Shown: in pieces, positions 32,427 through 41,576 of the stretch | Layout of the letters: every line of letters starts with the position of its first letter | Position numbering within the stretch: the first letter of the stretch is position 1 | Origin: RUG563 sp964549135 | GTDB taxonomy: Bacteria; Bacillota; Clostridia; Christensenellales; Aristaeellaceae | Reading direction: 5' to 3' | Assembly: GCA_964549135.1 (NCBI GenBank) | Contig: CAZJUJ010000018.1 | Location: 1-43,032 of the forward strand | Length of the DNA: 43,032 nucleotides | Position numbers and translations under genes: made by a program | The notes under the pieces: generated by a model | Databases searched by the model: none | Told to the model about the DNA's origin: nothing | What the model saw: only the letters and a program-made list of their open reading frames with translations

Positions 32427-33491
32427 ATGGAAAAAACGAAAATCGCCGTTATTGGCTGCGGCGGTATTTCCGCCTCCCATCTCAATGCCTATGCCCATCA
32501 CCCCGATGTGGAAATCTACGCTCTCTGCGATATCGATGAAAAGCAGGTCAATCTCCGGGGCGAGGAATATCATGTATCCCGCCGGTATACCGATTGCGAA
32601 ACCATGCTGCATGAGTTGCCCGAAATCGACGCCGTTTCCGTTTGCACCTGGAACAGCGCCCATGCCGCCTGCGCCATTGCGGCGCTGAAGGCGGGCAAGC
32701 ATGTGCTTTGCGAAAAGCCCATGGCCTATAATGCCGCCCAGGCGGCGGAAATGCTGGCGGCGGCCAAGGAAAGCGGAAAGCTGCTGATGATCGGCTTTGT
32801 GCGCCGCTTTGGCAATGACTGCGCCATTCTGCAGGATCTGATTGAGGATGATCAGCTGGGCGAAATCTATTTTGCCAAGGCCACCTATCTGCGCCGCCAT
32901 GGCAATCCCGGCGGCTGGTTTGGCGATAAGGCCCGCTCGGGCGGCGGCCCGCTGATCGATCTGGGCGTGCATGTCATCGATCTTACCCGCTATCTCATGG
33001 GCAATCATCGGCCCGTTTCCGTTTACGGCGCGGCCTTCCATAAGCTGGGGGATCGCCCCGGCATCAAGGATCGCCCGGCCTATCGCTCCGTTTCCGCCAC
33101 CGAGCATGATGTCTGCGATGTAGAGGATTCGGTCATGGCCATGATCCGCTTTGATAATGGCAGCGTCATTTCCGTAGAGGCCAGCTTCGCCCTGAATCTG
33201 GAAAAGGATCGCGGCGATATTGAGCTTTTCGGCACCAAGGGCGGGGCCAAGCTGGATCCCGAATTAAAGGTATTCTCCTCCATGAGCGGATATATGACCA
33301 ATGTGGAATTGACCCGCCCCACCGCGCTGAGCTTTGACGGCCTGTTCCAGAATGAAATCAATCATTTCGTGGAATGCGTGCGCACCGGCTGCCCCTGCCG
33401 CAATCCGGCGGAGGACGGCGTGACCATCATGAAGATTCTGGACGGCATCTATGAATCCGCCCGCACGGGGCATGAGGTCATTTTGAACTGA
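32427..33491 (+). CDS. Gfo/Idh/MocA-family oxidoreductase
   Basis: An NAD(P)-dependent sugar or inositol dehydrogenase of 354 residues. It has the Rossmann motif GCGGIS (10-15), the EKP motif (96-98) with catalytic K97, and the DLGVHVIDL helix with the second catalytic pair. The C-terminal half is the usual open beta-sheet domain. The aromatic and Gly-rich loop HGNPGGWFGDKARSGGGP lies near the active site. Co-transcribed with the upstream isomerase-like gene (5-base gap). Confidence 0.93.
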   Translation: MEKTKIAVIGCGGISASHLNAYAHHPDVEIYALCDIDEKQVNLRGEEYHVSRRYTDCETMLHELPEIDAVSVCTWNSAHAACAIAALKAGKHVLCEKPMAYNAAQAAEMLAAAKESGKLLMIGFVRRFGNDCAILQDLIEDDQLGEIYFAKATYLRRHGNPGGWFGDKARSGGGPLIDLGVHVIDLTRYLMGNHRPVSVYGAAFHKLGDRPGIKDRPAYRSVSATEHDVCDVEDSVMAMIRFDNGSVISVEASFALNLEKDRGDIELFGTKGGAKLDPELKVFSSMSGYMTNVELTRPTALSFDGLFQNEINHFVECVRTGCPCRNPAEDGVTIMKILDGIYESARTGHEVILN

Positions 33492-33502
33492 GTTTGTTTT
33501 CT

Positions 33503-33550
33503 GCGGCCCTTCCGGCGCCCGATGAATCGCCGGCGGGGCCGTTTTTTTTT
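33503..33550 (+). terminator. Terminator of the isomerase-dehydrogenase operon
   Basis: CGGCCC and CCGGCG pair with CGCCGG and GGGCCG; nine T follow. Confidence 0.85.
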
Positions 33551-33573
33551 GTGCCGGGAGGCGGGAGAAATGA

Positions 33574-33602
33574 TTGCAAAAGCCGGAAAATTATGCTATC
33601 AT
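33574..33602 (+). promoter_or_regulatory. Promoter for the GH2 gene
   Basis: TTGCAA, a 17-base spacer and TATCAT, with extended -10 TGC. Confidence 0.65.
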
Positions 33603-33651
33603 AGAAATTGTAAAAATCCATGATATCTGCGCCGATAAGGAGGAATCCCCC

Positions 33652-35811
33652 ATGCGTTTCAATCAGCAATGGCTTGGCGGGCAATACGATCCCAGCGGAA
33701 TCGTAAAGCATCCGCTTTTTCCCGTTGAAGTGCCCGGAAATATCCAGTACGATTATGCCCAGTTCATCGGTCTTAATGATCTGATGTATGCGGAGAATGT
33801 CAGAAAGCTGGAGGAAACAGAGGATTATTTCTGGGAATACCGCTGCGAGCTTGCCTATGATGCCCCCCTCCCCAATGAACGGCTGTATCTGGTGGCCGAG
33901 GGCGTGGATTATCGATTTGATATTCTGCTGGACGGGGAAAAAATCCATTCCCAGGAGGGCATGTATACCCCCGTGGAATTGGATCTGACCCAGAAGGCCC
34001 ATCCCGGCGCGCTGCTTGAATTCATCATCCATCCCCATCCCAAGCATTCCCAGCCTTATCTTACCTACCGGGAAATGGCAAATCAGAGCTGCAAGCCCCC
34101 GGTGGTCTACGGCTGGGATTGGAATCCACGGCTGCTGATTTCGGGGCTGTGGCTGCCCTGCCATCTGGAAACCCGGGATGCCGGGTATATCCGCTCCTGT
34201 GAGCCCTTCTATACCCTGAATGAAAATCGGGATACCGCCGCCGTCCGCTTTGAAACGGACTGCGATGAGCCGGTGCGCTATACCCTCCTGGATGCAGAGG
34301 GCAAAATCGTCTATCAGGGCGATGATCCCACCTTTACGGTGCAGCATGTGCAGCTTTGGTGGTGCGCCGGTCAGGGCGAAGCGTATCTGTATACCTGGAT
34401 TGCCGAAAGCAGCAGCCATAAGCGCCAGGGGCGCATTGGCTTCCGCACGGTGCGGCTCATCCAGAATGCCGATGCCAATGAGAAAAATGAATTCCCCAAA
34501 CCCCGCTATCCCGCCTTCATGACCATTGAACTCAATGGGCGGCCCATCTTCGCCAAGGGCTCCAACTGGGTCAATCCCGAATTATTCTTCGGGCGGATTA
34601 CCCGGGCGCGCTATGAGGAATTGCTGCTGGCCGCCAGAGATGCGAATATGAATATCCTGCGGCTCTGGGGCGGCGCGGGCTTTAATAAGCCCGAATTCTA
34701 TGAGCTTTGCGATGAATTGGGCCTGATGGTCTGGCAGGAATTCATGCTGGCCTGCAATTGCTACCGGGGAAGCGCCCATTATCTTTCCATCCTCACCCAG
34801 GAGGCCACCAGCGTCATCTGCGCCCTGCGGCATCATCCCAGCCTGGTGCTTTGGTGCGGCGGCAATGAATTATTCAATAGCTGGTCCGGCATGGATGAGC
34901 AATCCCATGCCCTGCGTCTGCTCAATAAGCTCTGCTATGAATTGGATTTTGATCGGCCCTTCCTGATGACCTCGCCCTCCGCCGGTATGGCCCATGGCGG
35001 ATATACTTTCCAGGATGAGGAAACGAGGGAGGATGTATTTTCCTCCTTCGCCAGAAGCGAATACACCGCCTATACGGAGTTTGGCGTTCCCTGCCTGGCG
35101 GATGCCGGGCTGCTGAAAAAAATCATCCCGGCAGATGAATTATTCCCCCTCCGGCCCACGGAAAGCTGGCTGATGCATCATGCCTTTGGCGCCTGGGGCG
35201 AAAGCCGCTGGGCCTGCCTGCCCATTCTGGAATATTATTTCGGCAGCATCGATTCGCTGGAAAAGGCGGTTTCCTGCTCCCAGTGGCTGCAGCAGGCCGG
35301 TTACCTGGCCATCTTTGAGGAGGCGCGCCGCCAGTGGCCCCATTGCTCCATGGCCATCAACTGGTGCTATCAGGAGCCCTGGCTTACCGCCGCCAATAAT
35401 TCCCTGATTTCCTATCCCATGCATTTGAAGCCCGGCTATTTCGCGGTCAAAAATGCCCTTCGCCCCGTGCTGGCCAGCGCCCGCATCCCCCATTTCGATT
35501 GGAAGAGCGGCGAGGTCTTCTCTGCCGAAATCTGGCTGCTCAATGACAGCCCGGATACCGTGGAGGAGGAGATCACCGTTTCCCTCCGCATCGGGAATTG
35601 GGAAAAGGAGTTGCTCACCTGGAAATGCGATCCCGTACCCGCCCGGAAAAATCTGCTGGGTCCCTCCGTCCATTGCATACTGCCCGAAATCGAACATGCG
35701 GATGTGGTGGAGCTGATTCTTTCCTCCAGGGATAAAAACCACGAAAGCACCTACCGGCTGCATTATGCCCTTTCGGCCCGGCAGCAGCGCACGGGACAAT
35801 TGAACGTATAA
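33652..35811 (+). CDS. GH2 beta-mannosidase-like glycoside hydrolase
   Basis: A retaining exo-glycosidase, probably cleaving beta-mannosides inside the cell. The 719 residues have the sugar-binding jelly roll (1-180), an immunoglobulin-like domain (to about 285), and the TIM barrel with LRLWGGAGF, the acid/base E406 in LWCGGNE and the likely nucleophile E476 in YTEFGVP. A C-terminal beta domain completes it. WCGGNE is typical of beta-mannosidases rather than galactosidases. It is somewhat shorter than classic 800-850-residue enzymes. AGGAGG sits before the ATG at 33652. A MATE gene follows after 40 bases. Confidence 0.88.
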   Translation: MRFNQQWLGGQYDPSGIVKHPLFPVEVPGNIQYDYAQFIGLNDLMYAENVRKLEETEDYFWEYRCELAYDAPLPNERLYLVAEGVDYRFDILLDGEKIHSQEGMYTPVELDLTQKAHPGALLEFIIHPHPKHSQPYLTYREMANQSCKPPVVYGWDWNPRLLISGLWLPCHLETRDAGYIRSCEPFYTLNENRDTAAVRFETDCDEPVRYTLLDAEGKIVYQGDDPTFTVQHVQLWWCAGQGEAYLYTWIAESSSHKRQGRIGFRTVRLIQNADANEKNEFPKPRYPAFMTIELNGRPIFAKGSNWVNPELFFGRITRARYEELLLAARDANMNILRLWGGAGFNKPEFYELCDELGLMVWQEFMLACNCYRGSAHYLSILTQEATSVICALRHHPSLVLWCGGNELFNSWSGMDEQSHALRLLNKLCYELDFDRPFLMTSPSAGMAHGGYTFQDEETREDVFSSFARSEYTAYTEFGVPCLADAGLLKKIIPADELFPLRPTESWLMHHAFGAWGESRWACLPILEYYFGSIDSLEKAVSCSQWLQQAGYLAIFEEARRQWPHCSMAINWCYQEPWLTAANNSLISYPMHLKPGYFAVKNALRPVLASARIPHFDWKSGEVFSAEIWLLNDSPDTVEEEITVSLRIGNWEKELLTWKCDPVPARKNLLGPSVHCILPEIEHADVVELILSSRDKNHESTYRLHYALSARQQRTGQLNV

Positions 35812-35851
35812 ACCCCGCGCGAAAGAAAAACAGCAAAAAAGAGGCGTTCGT

Positions 35852-37231
35852 ATGTTTACCAAGGATCGGGAATTCTACAAATCCTTTGTCCGTCTGGCCG
35901 TCACCCTGATGCTGGAGCAGGCGGTGATTCTCAGCGTGAATCTGGCGGATAATCTGATGCTGGGCACCTATTCCGAGGCCGCGCTTTCGGGCGTGGCGGC
36001 GGTCAACCAGATTCAGTTCGTCTTCCAGCAATTGGTCTATGCCGTCAATAACGCCATGATTGTGCTGGGCAGCCAGTATTTCGGGCAGAAGCGGCTGGGC
36101 GAGGTAAAAAAGCTTTCCGCCATCGGCGTGCGGGCCGAATTGCTGATCGCCGTGCTGCTCTTCTGCTTGGTGAGTTTCTTTCCCCAGCAGGCGCTCTTCC
36201 TCTTTACGGATGATGCCGCCATTGCGGCGGAAGGCGTAAAATATCTTGCCATCATCCGCTTCAGCTATGTTTTCTTCGCCCTGACCGCCATCGTGCTGGG
36301 CACCCTGCGCATCGCCCAATCGGTAAAAATCGCGCTCAAGGTATCCGTGGTGGCGCTGGTGGTCAATGTGTCGCTGAATTATCTGCTGATCGGCGGCAAT
36401 CTGGGCTTCCCGGAAATGGGCGTGGAGGGCGCGGCCATCGGCACGCTGGTGGCCCGCATTGTGGAATTCCTGCTGGTGCTTTGGTTCATGTTTAAGAAGG
36501 AAAAGAAGCTGGAAATCAAGCCCCGGGATTATCTTTCCCTGGATCGCCAGCTGCTGAAGGATTTTATCAAGGTGGGCATTCCCGTCTTCATCACGGCATC
36601 CCTCTGGGGCCTTTCCAATGCCCTGCAGACGGTGATTCTGGGGCATCTGAGCGCCAGCGCCATCGCCGCCCAGTCCATTTCCTCCACCATCTTCCTGCTG
36701 CTGAAGGTCACCTCCGCCGGCGCTGCCTCGGCTGCCTCCATCATCATCGGCCAGACCATCGGCGCCGGAAAAATGCAGAAAATCAGGGAATATACCAAAA
36801 CGCTGCAGTTTTTGTTCCTGGGCATCGGTCTGGTGCTGGCCTGTATTATGCTCCTGGTGCGCATCCCGCTGCTCAGCGTCTATGAGATTTCGGATGAAAC
36901 CCGTTCCCTGGCCGATGCCTATATGCTGATTCAGAGCGTGGTTCTCTTCACCATGTCCTATCAGATGCCGGTCAATACGGGCATCATCCGGGGCGGCGGC
37001 GATACCCGCTTTACCATGATCGTGGATATGATCAGCATCTGGGGCATCGTGGTGCCCATTTCGCTGCTGGCGGCCTTCGTCTGGAATCTTTCCCCCATCA
37101 TCGTCATCATCTGCCTCAATGCCGATCAGTGCTTTAAGTGCATTCCCGCCTGCATCCGGGTCAATAGCTATAAATGGATCAAAAAGCTCACCCGCAATGA
37201 GGAAGGAAAGGCAGAGGCCAGCAAGGCCTGA
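35852..37231 (+). CDS. MATE-family efflux transporter (second copy)
   Basis: A 459-residue protein with about 12 membrane helices and MATE signatures in both halves: AVTLMLEQAVILSVNLADNL, GVAAVNQIQF, then KVGIPVFITASLWGLSNALQ and SIIIGQTIGAGKMQKI. It is only distantly similar to the copy at 17705. It lies 40 bases after the GH2 gene with a modest AGAGG site and ends at a terminator, so the two form one operon. It could export a product or aglycone released by the hydrolase; this is inference. Substrate unknown. Confidence 0.9.
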   Translation: MFTKDREFYKSFVRLAVTLMLEQAVILSVNLADNLMLGTYSEAALSGVAAVNQIQFVFQQLVYAVNNAMIVLGSQYFGQKRLGEVKKLSAIGVRAELLIAVLLFCLVSFFPQQALFLFTDDAAIAAEGVKYLAIIRFSYVFFALTAIVLGTLRIAQSVKIALKVSVVALVVNVSLNYLLIGGNLGFPEMGVEGAAIGTLVARIVEFLLVLWFMFKKEKKLEIKPRDYLSLDRQLLKDFIKVGIPVFITASLWGLSNALQTVILGHLSASAIAAQSISSTIFLLLKVTSAGAASAASIIIGQTIGAGKMQKIREYTKTLQFLFLGIGLVLACIMLLVRIPLLSVYEISDETRSLADAYMLIQSVVLFTMSYQMPVNTGIIRGGGDTRFTMIVDMISIWGIVVPISLLAAFVWNLSPIIVIICLNADQCFKCIPACIRVNSYKWIKKLTRNEEGKAEASKA

Positions 37232-37239
37232 CGAAACTA

Positions 37240-37266
37240 AAAAAAGTGGCTTCAGCCACTTTTTTG
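37240..37266 (+). terminator. GH2-MATE operon terminator
   Basis: AAAAAGTGGC-TTCA-GCCACTTTTTT, nine bases after the MATE stop. Confidence 0.85.
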
Positions 37267-37272
37267 ACATTG

Positions 37273-37310
37273 AAAACCGGGGCGCATTTACGTTTTGCGC
37301 TCCGGTTTTT
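37273..37310. terminator. Second, symmetric terminator facing azlCD
   Basis: AAAACCGG and GCGCA pair with TGCGC and CCGGTTTTT. It is usable on both strands and lies 60 bases past the end of azlD. Confidence 0.75.
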
Positions 37311-37371
37311 GCATTCCGATCGCTTGCTGAAAAACCTCTGACTGTGTCCGCAGCCGCTTTTCTTACACCGC

Positions 37372-37680
37372 CTATACCAGCACCAATTCCATTAGAAATA
37401 CCACCAGGCAGGAGGCCAGGGAAACAAAGATCAGCCCCTTGCCCTTATAGGAAAGGAAAATCGCCGCCGCAAAGCCCGCCAGCCCGGAATAATAGCTGGA
37501 GGTGGCGGAGAGAATGGCAGGAAAGGTCATGACGGAAAGGGTCACATAGGGCACATAATGCAGAAAGGAGCGCAGAAAGGGGCTGCGGATCGTTTTTCGG
37601 ATCAGCGTCAGCGGCAGCATGCGAATCAGATAGGTCACCAGCGCCATCACCAGAATATAGATATAAACATTCCCGCTCAT
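37372..37680 (-). CDS. azlD: AzlD-family branched-chain amino acid transport subunit
   Basis: The small partner of the AzlC exporter. The 102 residues hold about four membrane helices and the family motif TYLIRMLPLTLIRK with LHYVPYVTLSVMTFPAIL. The start overlaps the azlC stop by four bases, giving strict co-expression. Confidence 0.92.
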   Translation of the reverse strand: MSGNVYIYILVMALVTYLIRMLPLTLIRKTIRSPFLRSFLHYVPYVTLSVMTFPAILSATSSYYSGLAGFAAAIFLSYKGKGLIFVSLASCLVVFLMELVLV

Positions 37681-38387
37681 TGCATTTCCTCCTTCACAGG
37701 GCAGAATATCGCCGCGGCAGCAGAAATGCCCACCGTCAGCAGGATCACCCGCATCCCGGAGGAAATATCCTTCAGCACCGGCACAACCGCAAAAAGCAGG
37801 CTGGCGGCCATGGAAAGCAGAATGATTGCGCGCAGCACCCGATCCTGCCGGGCGGGGGGAATGATAATGGCGCAGAACATGCCGTAGAGCGCCACGCCCA
37901 GCGCGCTGAGCATCCGCTCGGGCAGAATGCTGCCCGCCGCCGCCCCCAGCAGCGTGCCCAGGCTCCAGCCCGGCATGGCCATGAAAATCAGCCCATAGCT
38001 GTAAAAGGGCGAAAGCGGCCCCTTGACCGCCGAGGACAGGGCAAATACCTCATCCGTATTCCCATAGGCCATCAAAAATCGATGAAAAAAGGGGGCCTTC
38101 TGATCCACCTTCTGGGAAAGGCTGCAGCTCATCAGGCAATAGCGCAGATTGATGATCAATTGGGAAAGGGCAAGCTCCAGATAGCTGCCTGCCCCCTCAA
38201 TAATGGCAAGGGAGGCAAACTGCCCGGCGGAGGTCAGATTCAGGGCGGACATCATCACCGCCTGAAAGGTGGTCAGCCCCGCCTTTCTTGCCAGAATACC
38301 GAATGAAAAGGATACCGCCAGATACCCAAGGCCGATGGGAATGCCATCCCTGAGGCCCTGCAGAAGCTGCTTTTTTCTTTCGCCCAT
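37677..38387 (-). CDS. azlC: AzlC-family branched-chain amino acid exporter
   Basis: With AzlD it exports branched-chain amino acids and analogues. The 236 residues include GLRDGIPIGLGYLAVSFSFG, LNLTSAGQFASLAII and NLRYCLMSCSLSQK, all conserved in AzlC, and five or more membrane helices. An ATG five codons upstream lacks a ribosome binding site; GGGAG before 38387 sets the start. Confidence 0.93.
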   Translation of the reverse strand: MGERKKQLLQGLRDGIPIGLGYLAVSFSFGILARKAGLTTFQAVMMSALNLTSAGQFASLAIIEGAGSYLELALSQLIINLRYCLMSCSLSQKVDQKAPFFHRFLMAYGNTDEVFALSSAVKGPLSPFYSYGLIFMAMPGWSLGTLLGAAAGSILPERMLSALGVALYGMFCAIIIPPARQDRVLRAIILLSMAASLLFAVVPVLKDISSGMRVILLTVGISAAAAIFCPVKEEMQ

Positions 38388-38455
38388 GTGTATTTCTCCC
38401 ATTAACCGCGTGAAATAAAAAGGGGGCTCTCCCCTATTTTCGCGGCCCAGATGGT

Positions 38456-38484
38456 ATTATATACCCTGCTTCCCCGTCCGTCAA
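38456..38484 (-). promoter_or_regulatory. azlCD promoter
   Basis: On the minus strand TTGACG, a 17-base spacer and TATAAT, close to consensus; leader about 60 bases. No T-box or leucine-operator-like structure was seen. Confidence 0.75.
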
Positions 38485-38528
38485 TGAAGCATCCAAAGAG
38501 AAAACAATAGGAAAACGGAAAATCGGAC

Positions 38529-38557
38529 TATACAAAAGCGGAAATTCATGATAAAAT
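38529..38557 (+). promoter_or_regulatory. purC promoter
   Basis: TATACA, a 17-base spacer and TAAAAT with a TGA extended -10. Its location inside the longest purC reading frame supports the later start at 38602. Confidence 0.5.
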
Positions 38558-38601
38558 ACCTGTGTTTTGGGGGACTAAAAACAAAGGAGGCTGCGAAGCA
38601 C

Positions 38602-39285
38602 ATGAAAAAGATCTACGAAGGCAAAACCAAGGATGTCTACGCATTGGAAAACGGCAACGTAATGCTGAAATTCAAGGATGACTGCACGGGCAAGGACGGC
38701 GTTTTTGATCCCGGCGAAAACAGCGTTGGGCTTACCATTGAAGGCATCGGCAAGGCCAATCTGCAGACCTCCGTTTATTATTTCGAGCTGCTGAAAAAAG
38801 CGGGCATCAAAACCCATTATATCAGCGCCAATGTGGAGGAGGCCACCATGGAGGTGCTTCCCGGCAAGGTGTTCGGTCATGGGCTGGAGGTCATCTGCCG
38901 TCTGGTAGCTACCGGCAGCTTCATCCGCCGCTATGGCGAGTATATCCAGGATGGCACCCCGCTGGAGGGCGGCTATGTGGAATGCACCTTCAAAAATGAC
39001 GCCAAGGGCGATCCCCTGGTCACCGGCGAAGGCCTGGCCGCGCTGGGCATCATGTCCCCCGCCATGTTTGAATCCATGAAGGAGCAGACCCTGAAAATCA
39101 CCAGAATCGTGGCGGATGATCTCAAATCCATCGGCCTGGATCTGTGGGATATCAAATTTGAATTTGGCTTCCATCAGGATGAGGTCATTCTCATCGATGA
39201 AATTGCCTCCGGCAATATGCGCGTCTATCAGAACGGCAAGATCGTCGATCCCGTGGAGCTGACCAAGCTGATCCTCAACCGCTGA
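38602..39285 (+). CDS. purC: SAICAR synthetase (phosphoribosylaminoimidazole-succinocarboxamide synthase)
   Basis: PurC joins CAIR and aspartate with ATP in purine synthesis. The 227-residue protein opens MKKIYEGKTKDVYALE, has LLKKAGIKTHYIS, the signature EVICRLVATGSFIRRYG and the DIKFEFGF / LIDEIASGNMRVY motifs. AAAGGAGG lies 11 bases before the chosen ATG. It stands alone with its own promoter and terminator, not in a pur operon, and no purine riboswitch was recognised upstream. Confidence 0.96.
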   Translation: MKKIYEGKTKDVYALENGNVMLKFKDDCTGKDGVFDPGENSVGLTIEGIGKANLQTSVYYFELLKKAGIKTHYISANVEEATMEVLPGKVFGHGLEVICRLVATGSFIRRYGEYIQDGTPLEGGYVECTFKNDAKGDPLVTGEGLAALGIMSPAMFESMKEQTLKITRIVADDLKSIGLDLWDIKFEFGFHQDEVILIDEIASGNMRVYQNGKIVDPVELTKLILNR

Positions 39286-39311
39286 AAATATCCCCTCCAT
39301 CACAAAAGAAC

Positions 39312-39352
39312 CGGCTCTCCGCCGCCCATGCAGGCAGCGGGGAGCCGTTTTT
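39312..39352 (+). terminator. purC terminator
   Basis: CGGCTC and CCGC pair with GCGG and GAGCCG; TTTTTCTTT follows. The minus-strand hydrolase gene ends 90 bases further on. Confidence 0.8.
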
Positions 39353-39441
39353 CTTTCCCTTTCTTATGCATTTTCCAGATCCGGCGCATCCAGCTCAGGA
39401 TGCTCAGCCAAATGCTTTCAGCCGCGCCGGCAGCTTCCGCC

Positions 39442-41481
39442 TCAGCATTCAATCCGGTAGGTATCGAATATGGCAAGCGGCCGCGTCCTAAAGGAGACAA
39501 AGCCGTTTTCCCACTGAAAGGGGATCTCCCCACCATCGGGCAGCAGCCGCACGGCCTTTACCGGCTTTTCCGCCCTGACCGATACATGAAAGCCCGGAAT
39601 TTCCGGGGAAACGGCCTCATCGCACAAAGAAACCGCATGCAACAGCATTTCCCCTTCGCCCCGGAAAAGCGTCATTTCCACCCGGGGCGGGGCATCGCTG
39701 GAGAGGCTGAAGGGCGCGTTTCCCCGCACGGCAAGGATGAGCCCCAGGAAAATCTCCCGGTATTCCTCCATATCCACCCCTTCAATGGCTGCCGCAGACC
39801 AGATGACCCAGCCCTGCCCCACGCGCCTGATCACCACCATCGGTACATCGGTGGCCACCCCGGGCGGATCGGAATGAATGGAGGCAAAGCGCATTTCCTC
39901 CATGTCGGTATAGGGCAGCGTCAGCGTGGCTGCCACGTCCTTTTCTTCGATTCCCTCCGCAATGGGCACAAAGCCGTCAAAGGGCAGGGGATATTTGGCA
40001 TTGAACCAGCCAAAGACTGATTCCCATTCCTGCTTCGGCGCGATATAGACCTTATTGGTTTTTGTTTTTCCCGTGATTCTGCAGCCCAGCAGCCCTTCCA
40101 CCAGCGCCTTATCTCTGGCCCCGCTGAGATAGAGAATGCCGCCCTCCCGAACGTACTTTTCCAGTCGGTCATGATCGCCGTCCTCCAAACCGGTCAGCAT
40201 GGGCGCAATCAGCACGGGATATTTTTTCAGTTCATGAAAGCAGCCGGTTACCCCGAAGGGAATATGCCTGCGCAGCAGCGCATGGGCCGCCGAAACGCCG
40301 CAGGATTTGCTGTTGTATTCCTCCCCCGGCTCGCTGGATTTGCTGTAGATGCCGTAATAGATGCCTATATCCTCCGTCATTTCGCCCCGGAAATAGGGCT
40401 CATACGGCCTTTGGAATTCAAACATTTCCCCGATCCGCCTGTAGACCCGCGGATCCATGGTGCCCATGGGATCAATGGCGTCTATGACCAGGGTGGCCCC
40501 GTGATGGGCGGCGGTTACCGCCACCGCAGTCTTCATTTCATCCAGGGTTTTGGTCAGGGTATGCACCCGCAGGGCGGGCTTGCAGCGGGAAAACATATAT
40601 TCAAAGGGCTGATTCCGGGTGGCGTTCCGATAGAATTTGCAGCTGAAGGATTGCTCCAGCATGCCGCCGTAAAGATCGCCGCCTACATAATCGCTGGCCT
40701 GATTGACCTGCTCGCCGCAGCCGCTATCCGAATCCCCGGCAATGCCCGAGGCATAATTGAATTCCACCGGCATGCCGGGATCGCGCGCCTTCACATGCGC
40801 CGTAATGGCCTGTGTCCATTCGCCCATCCATTCGTATTTTTTCCGCATCAGCGCTTCCTGCTCCGGGCTGCCGGGGGCAGGCTGCAGGGGCATTTCCCCG
40901 CCCGTTTCCTTCTTCCATCTTTTCCTGCATTGCCCGCAATAGCAGGTATGCGGCCAGAAGGGCATATCAAAAAACAGCGCGTCGCAGTCAAAATACGCCA
41001 TGATTTCATCGATCTGGGCATAGACAAAGGCCCGGTATTCCTCCTGATTGGGGCAGCAGAGCCCGTATCTGCCCGCCTTCATGGAGGCAAAGACCAGATT
41101 GCCGCTTTCCGCCGCGCCCTTTTCCCGGATGGATTTTCCGTCCGCGCCCAGCATCCGCCATTCCGGATGCCGGTCATGCTCATAGGTGTTGTAATTGATG
41201 CTGTAATAGCCCGTCACCTTGATGTCATTTGCATGGCAGAGCGCCGCTGTTCGTTTCATCAAATCCTCTCTGCCCTGAAGCGCCCCGTGCATTTTCCCCG
41301 TTTTCGTGGGATAATAGCAAAGGCCTACATGGGACTGAAGATAGAGCATGGCGTTATTGATCTGCGCGCGCTTGAGATTTTCCACGTATTCCTCCGGGGA
41401 AAACGCGGAAAGAAAGGAAGCATCCCAGTCATCAATATGCATATCGCATAAATGCCGCCGGAATCTATTGGAATACCACAT
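39442..41481 (-). CDS. GHL6-type glycoside hydrolase with beta-galactosidase trimerisation-like domain
   Basis: A 679-residue putative glycosidase. The TIM barrel begins HIDDWDASFLSAFSPEEYVE and has LYLQSHVGLCYYPTKTGKMH, IKVTGYYSINYNTYEHDRHP and FDMPFWPHTCYCGQC, matching hypothetical glycosyl hydrolase family 6 (PF14871) and fucosidase/GH42-like relatives. Residues from about 385 (EDIGIYYGIYSKS, YPVLIAPMLTGLEDGDHDRL) form an amidotransferase-like trimerisation domain, then a beta domain. No signal peptide. The GAGGTG site seven bases before 41481 sets the start. It is divergent from the PocR-AraC gene, its likely regulator. Substrate unknown. Confidence 0.75.
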   Translation of the reverse strand: MWYSNRFRRHLCDMHIDDWDASFLSAFSPEEYVENLKRAQINNAMLYLQSHVGLCYYPTKTGKMHGALQGREDLMKRTAALCHANDIKVTGYYSINYNTYEHDRHPEWRMLGADGKSIREKGAAESGNLVFASMKAGRYGLCCPNQEEYRAFVYAQIDEIMAYFDCDALFFDMPFWPHTCYCGQCRKRWKKETGGEMPLQPAPGSPEQEALMRKKYEWMGEWTQAITAHVKARDPGMPVEFNYASGIAGDSDSGCGEQVNQASDYVGGDLYGGMLEQSFSCKFYRNATRNQPFEYMFSRCKPALRVHTLTKTLDEMKTAVAVTAAHHGATLVIDAIDPMGTMDPRVYRRIGEMFEFQRPYEPYFRGEMTEDIGIYYGIYSKSSEPGEEYNSKSCGVSAAHALLRRHIPFGVTGCFHELKKYPVLIAPMLTGLEDGDHDRLEKYVREGGILYLSGARDKALVEGLLGCRITGKTKTNKVYIAPKQEWESVFGWFNAKYPLPFDGFVPIAEGIEEKDVAATLTLPYTDMEEMRFASIHSDPPGVATDVPMVVIRRVGQGWVIWSAAAIEGVDMEEYREIFLGLILAVRGNAPFSLSSDAPPRVEMTLFRGEGEMLLHAVSLCDEAVSPEIPGFHVSVRAEKPVKAVRLLPDGGEIPFQWENGFVSFRTRPLAIFDTYRIEC

Positions 41482-41505
41482 GACGATCCACCTCTTTTCT
41501 CCTGT

Positions 41506-41514
41506 ATTATAGCA
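41506..41514 (-). promoter_or_regulatory. Extended -10 promoter of the GHL6-type gene
   Basis: TGC-TATAAT on the minus strand, 25 bases before the start; no good -35 is seen. Confidence 0.55.
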
Positions 41515-41576
41515 TAGCCCTTTTTCCAAATACAGGGACGCTGGATATGTAAACCCGGAATCTGGATTAATTTTTC

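Noticed and set aside
38388..38601. Riboswitch or T-box before azlCD or purC
   Set aside because: The leaders are only about 40-60 bases, with no recognisable T-box, purine or other conserved aptamer pattern.
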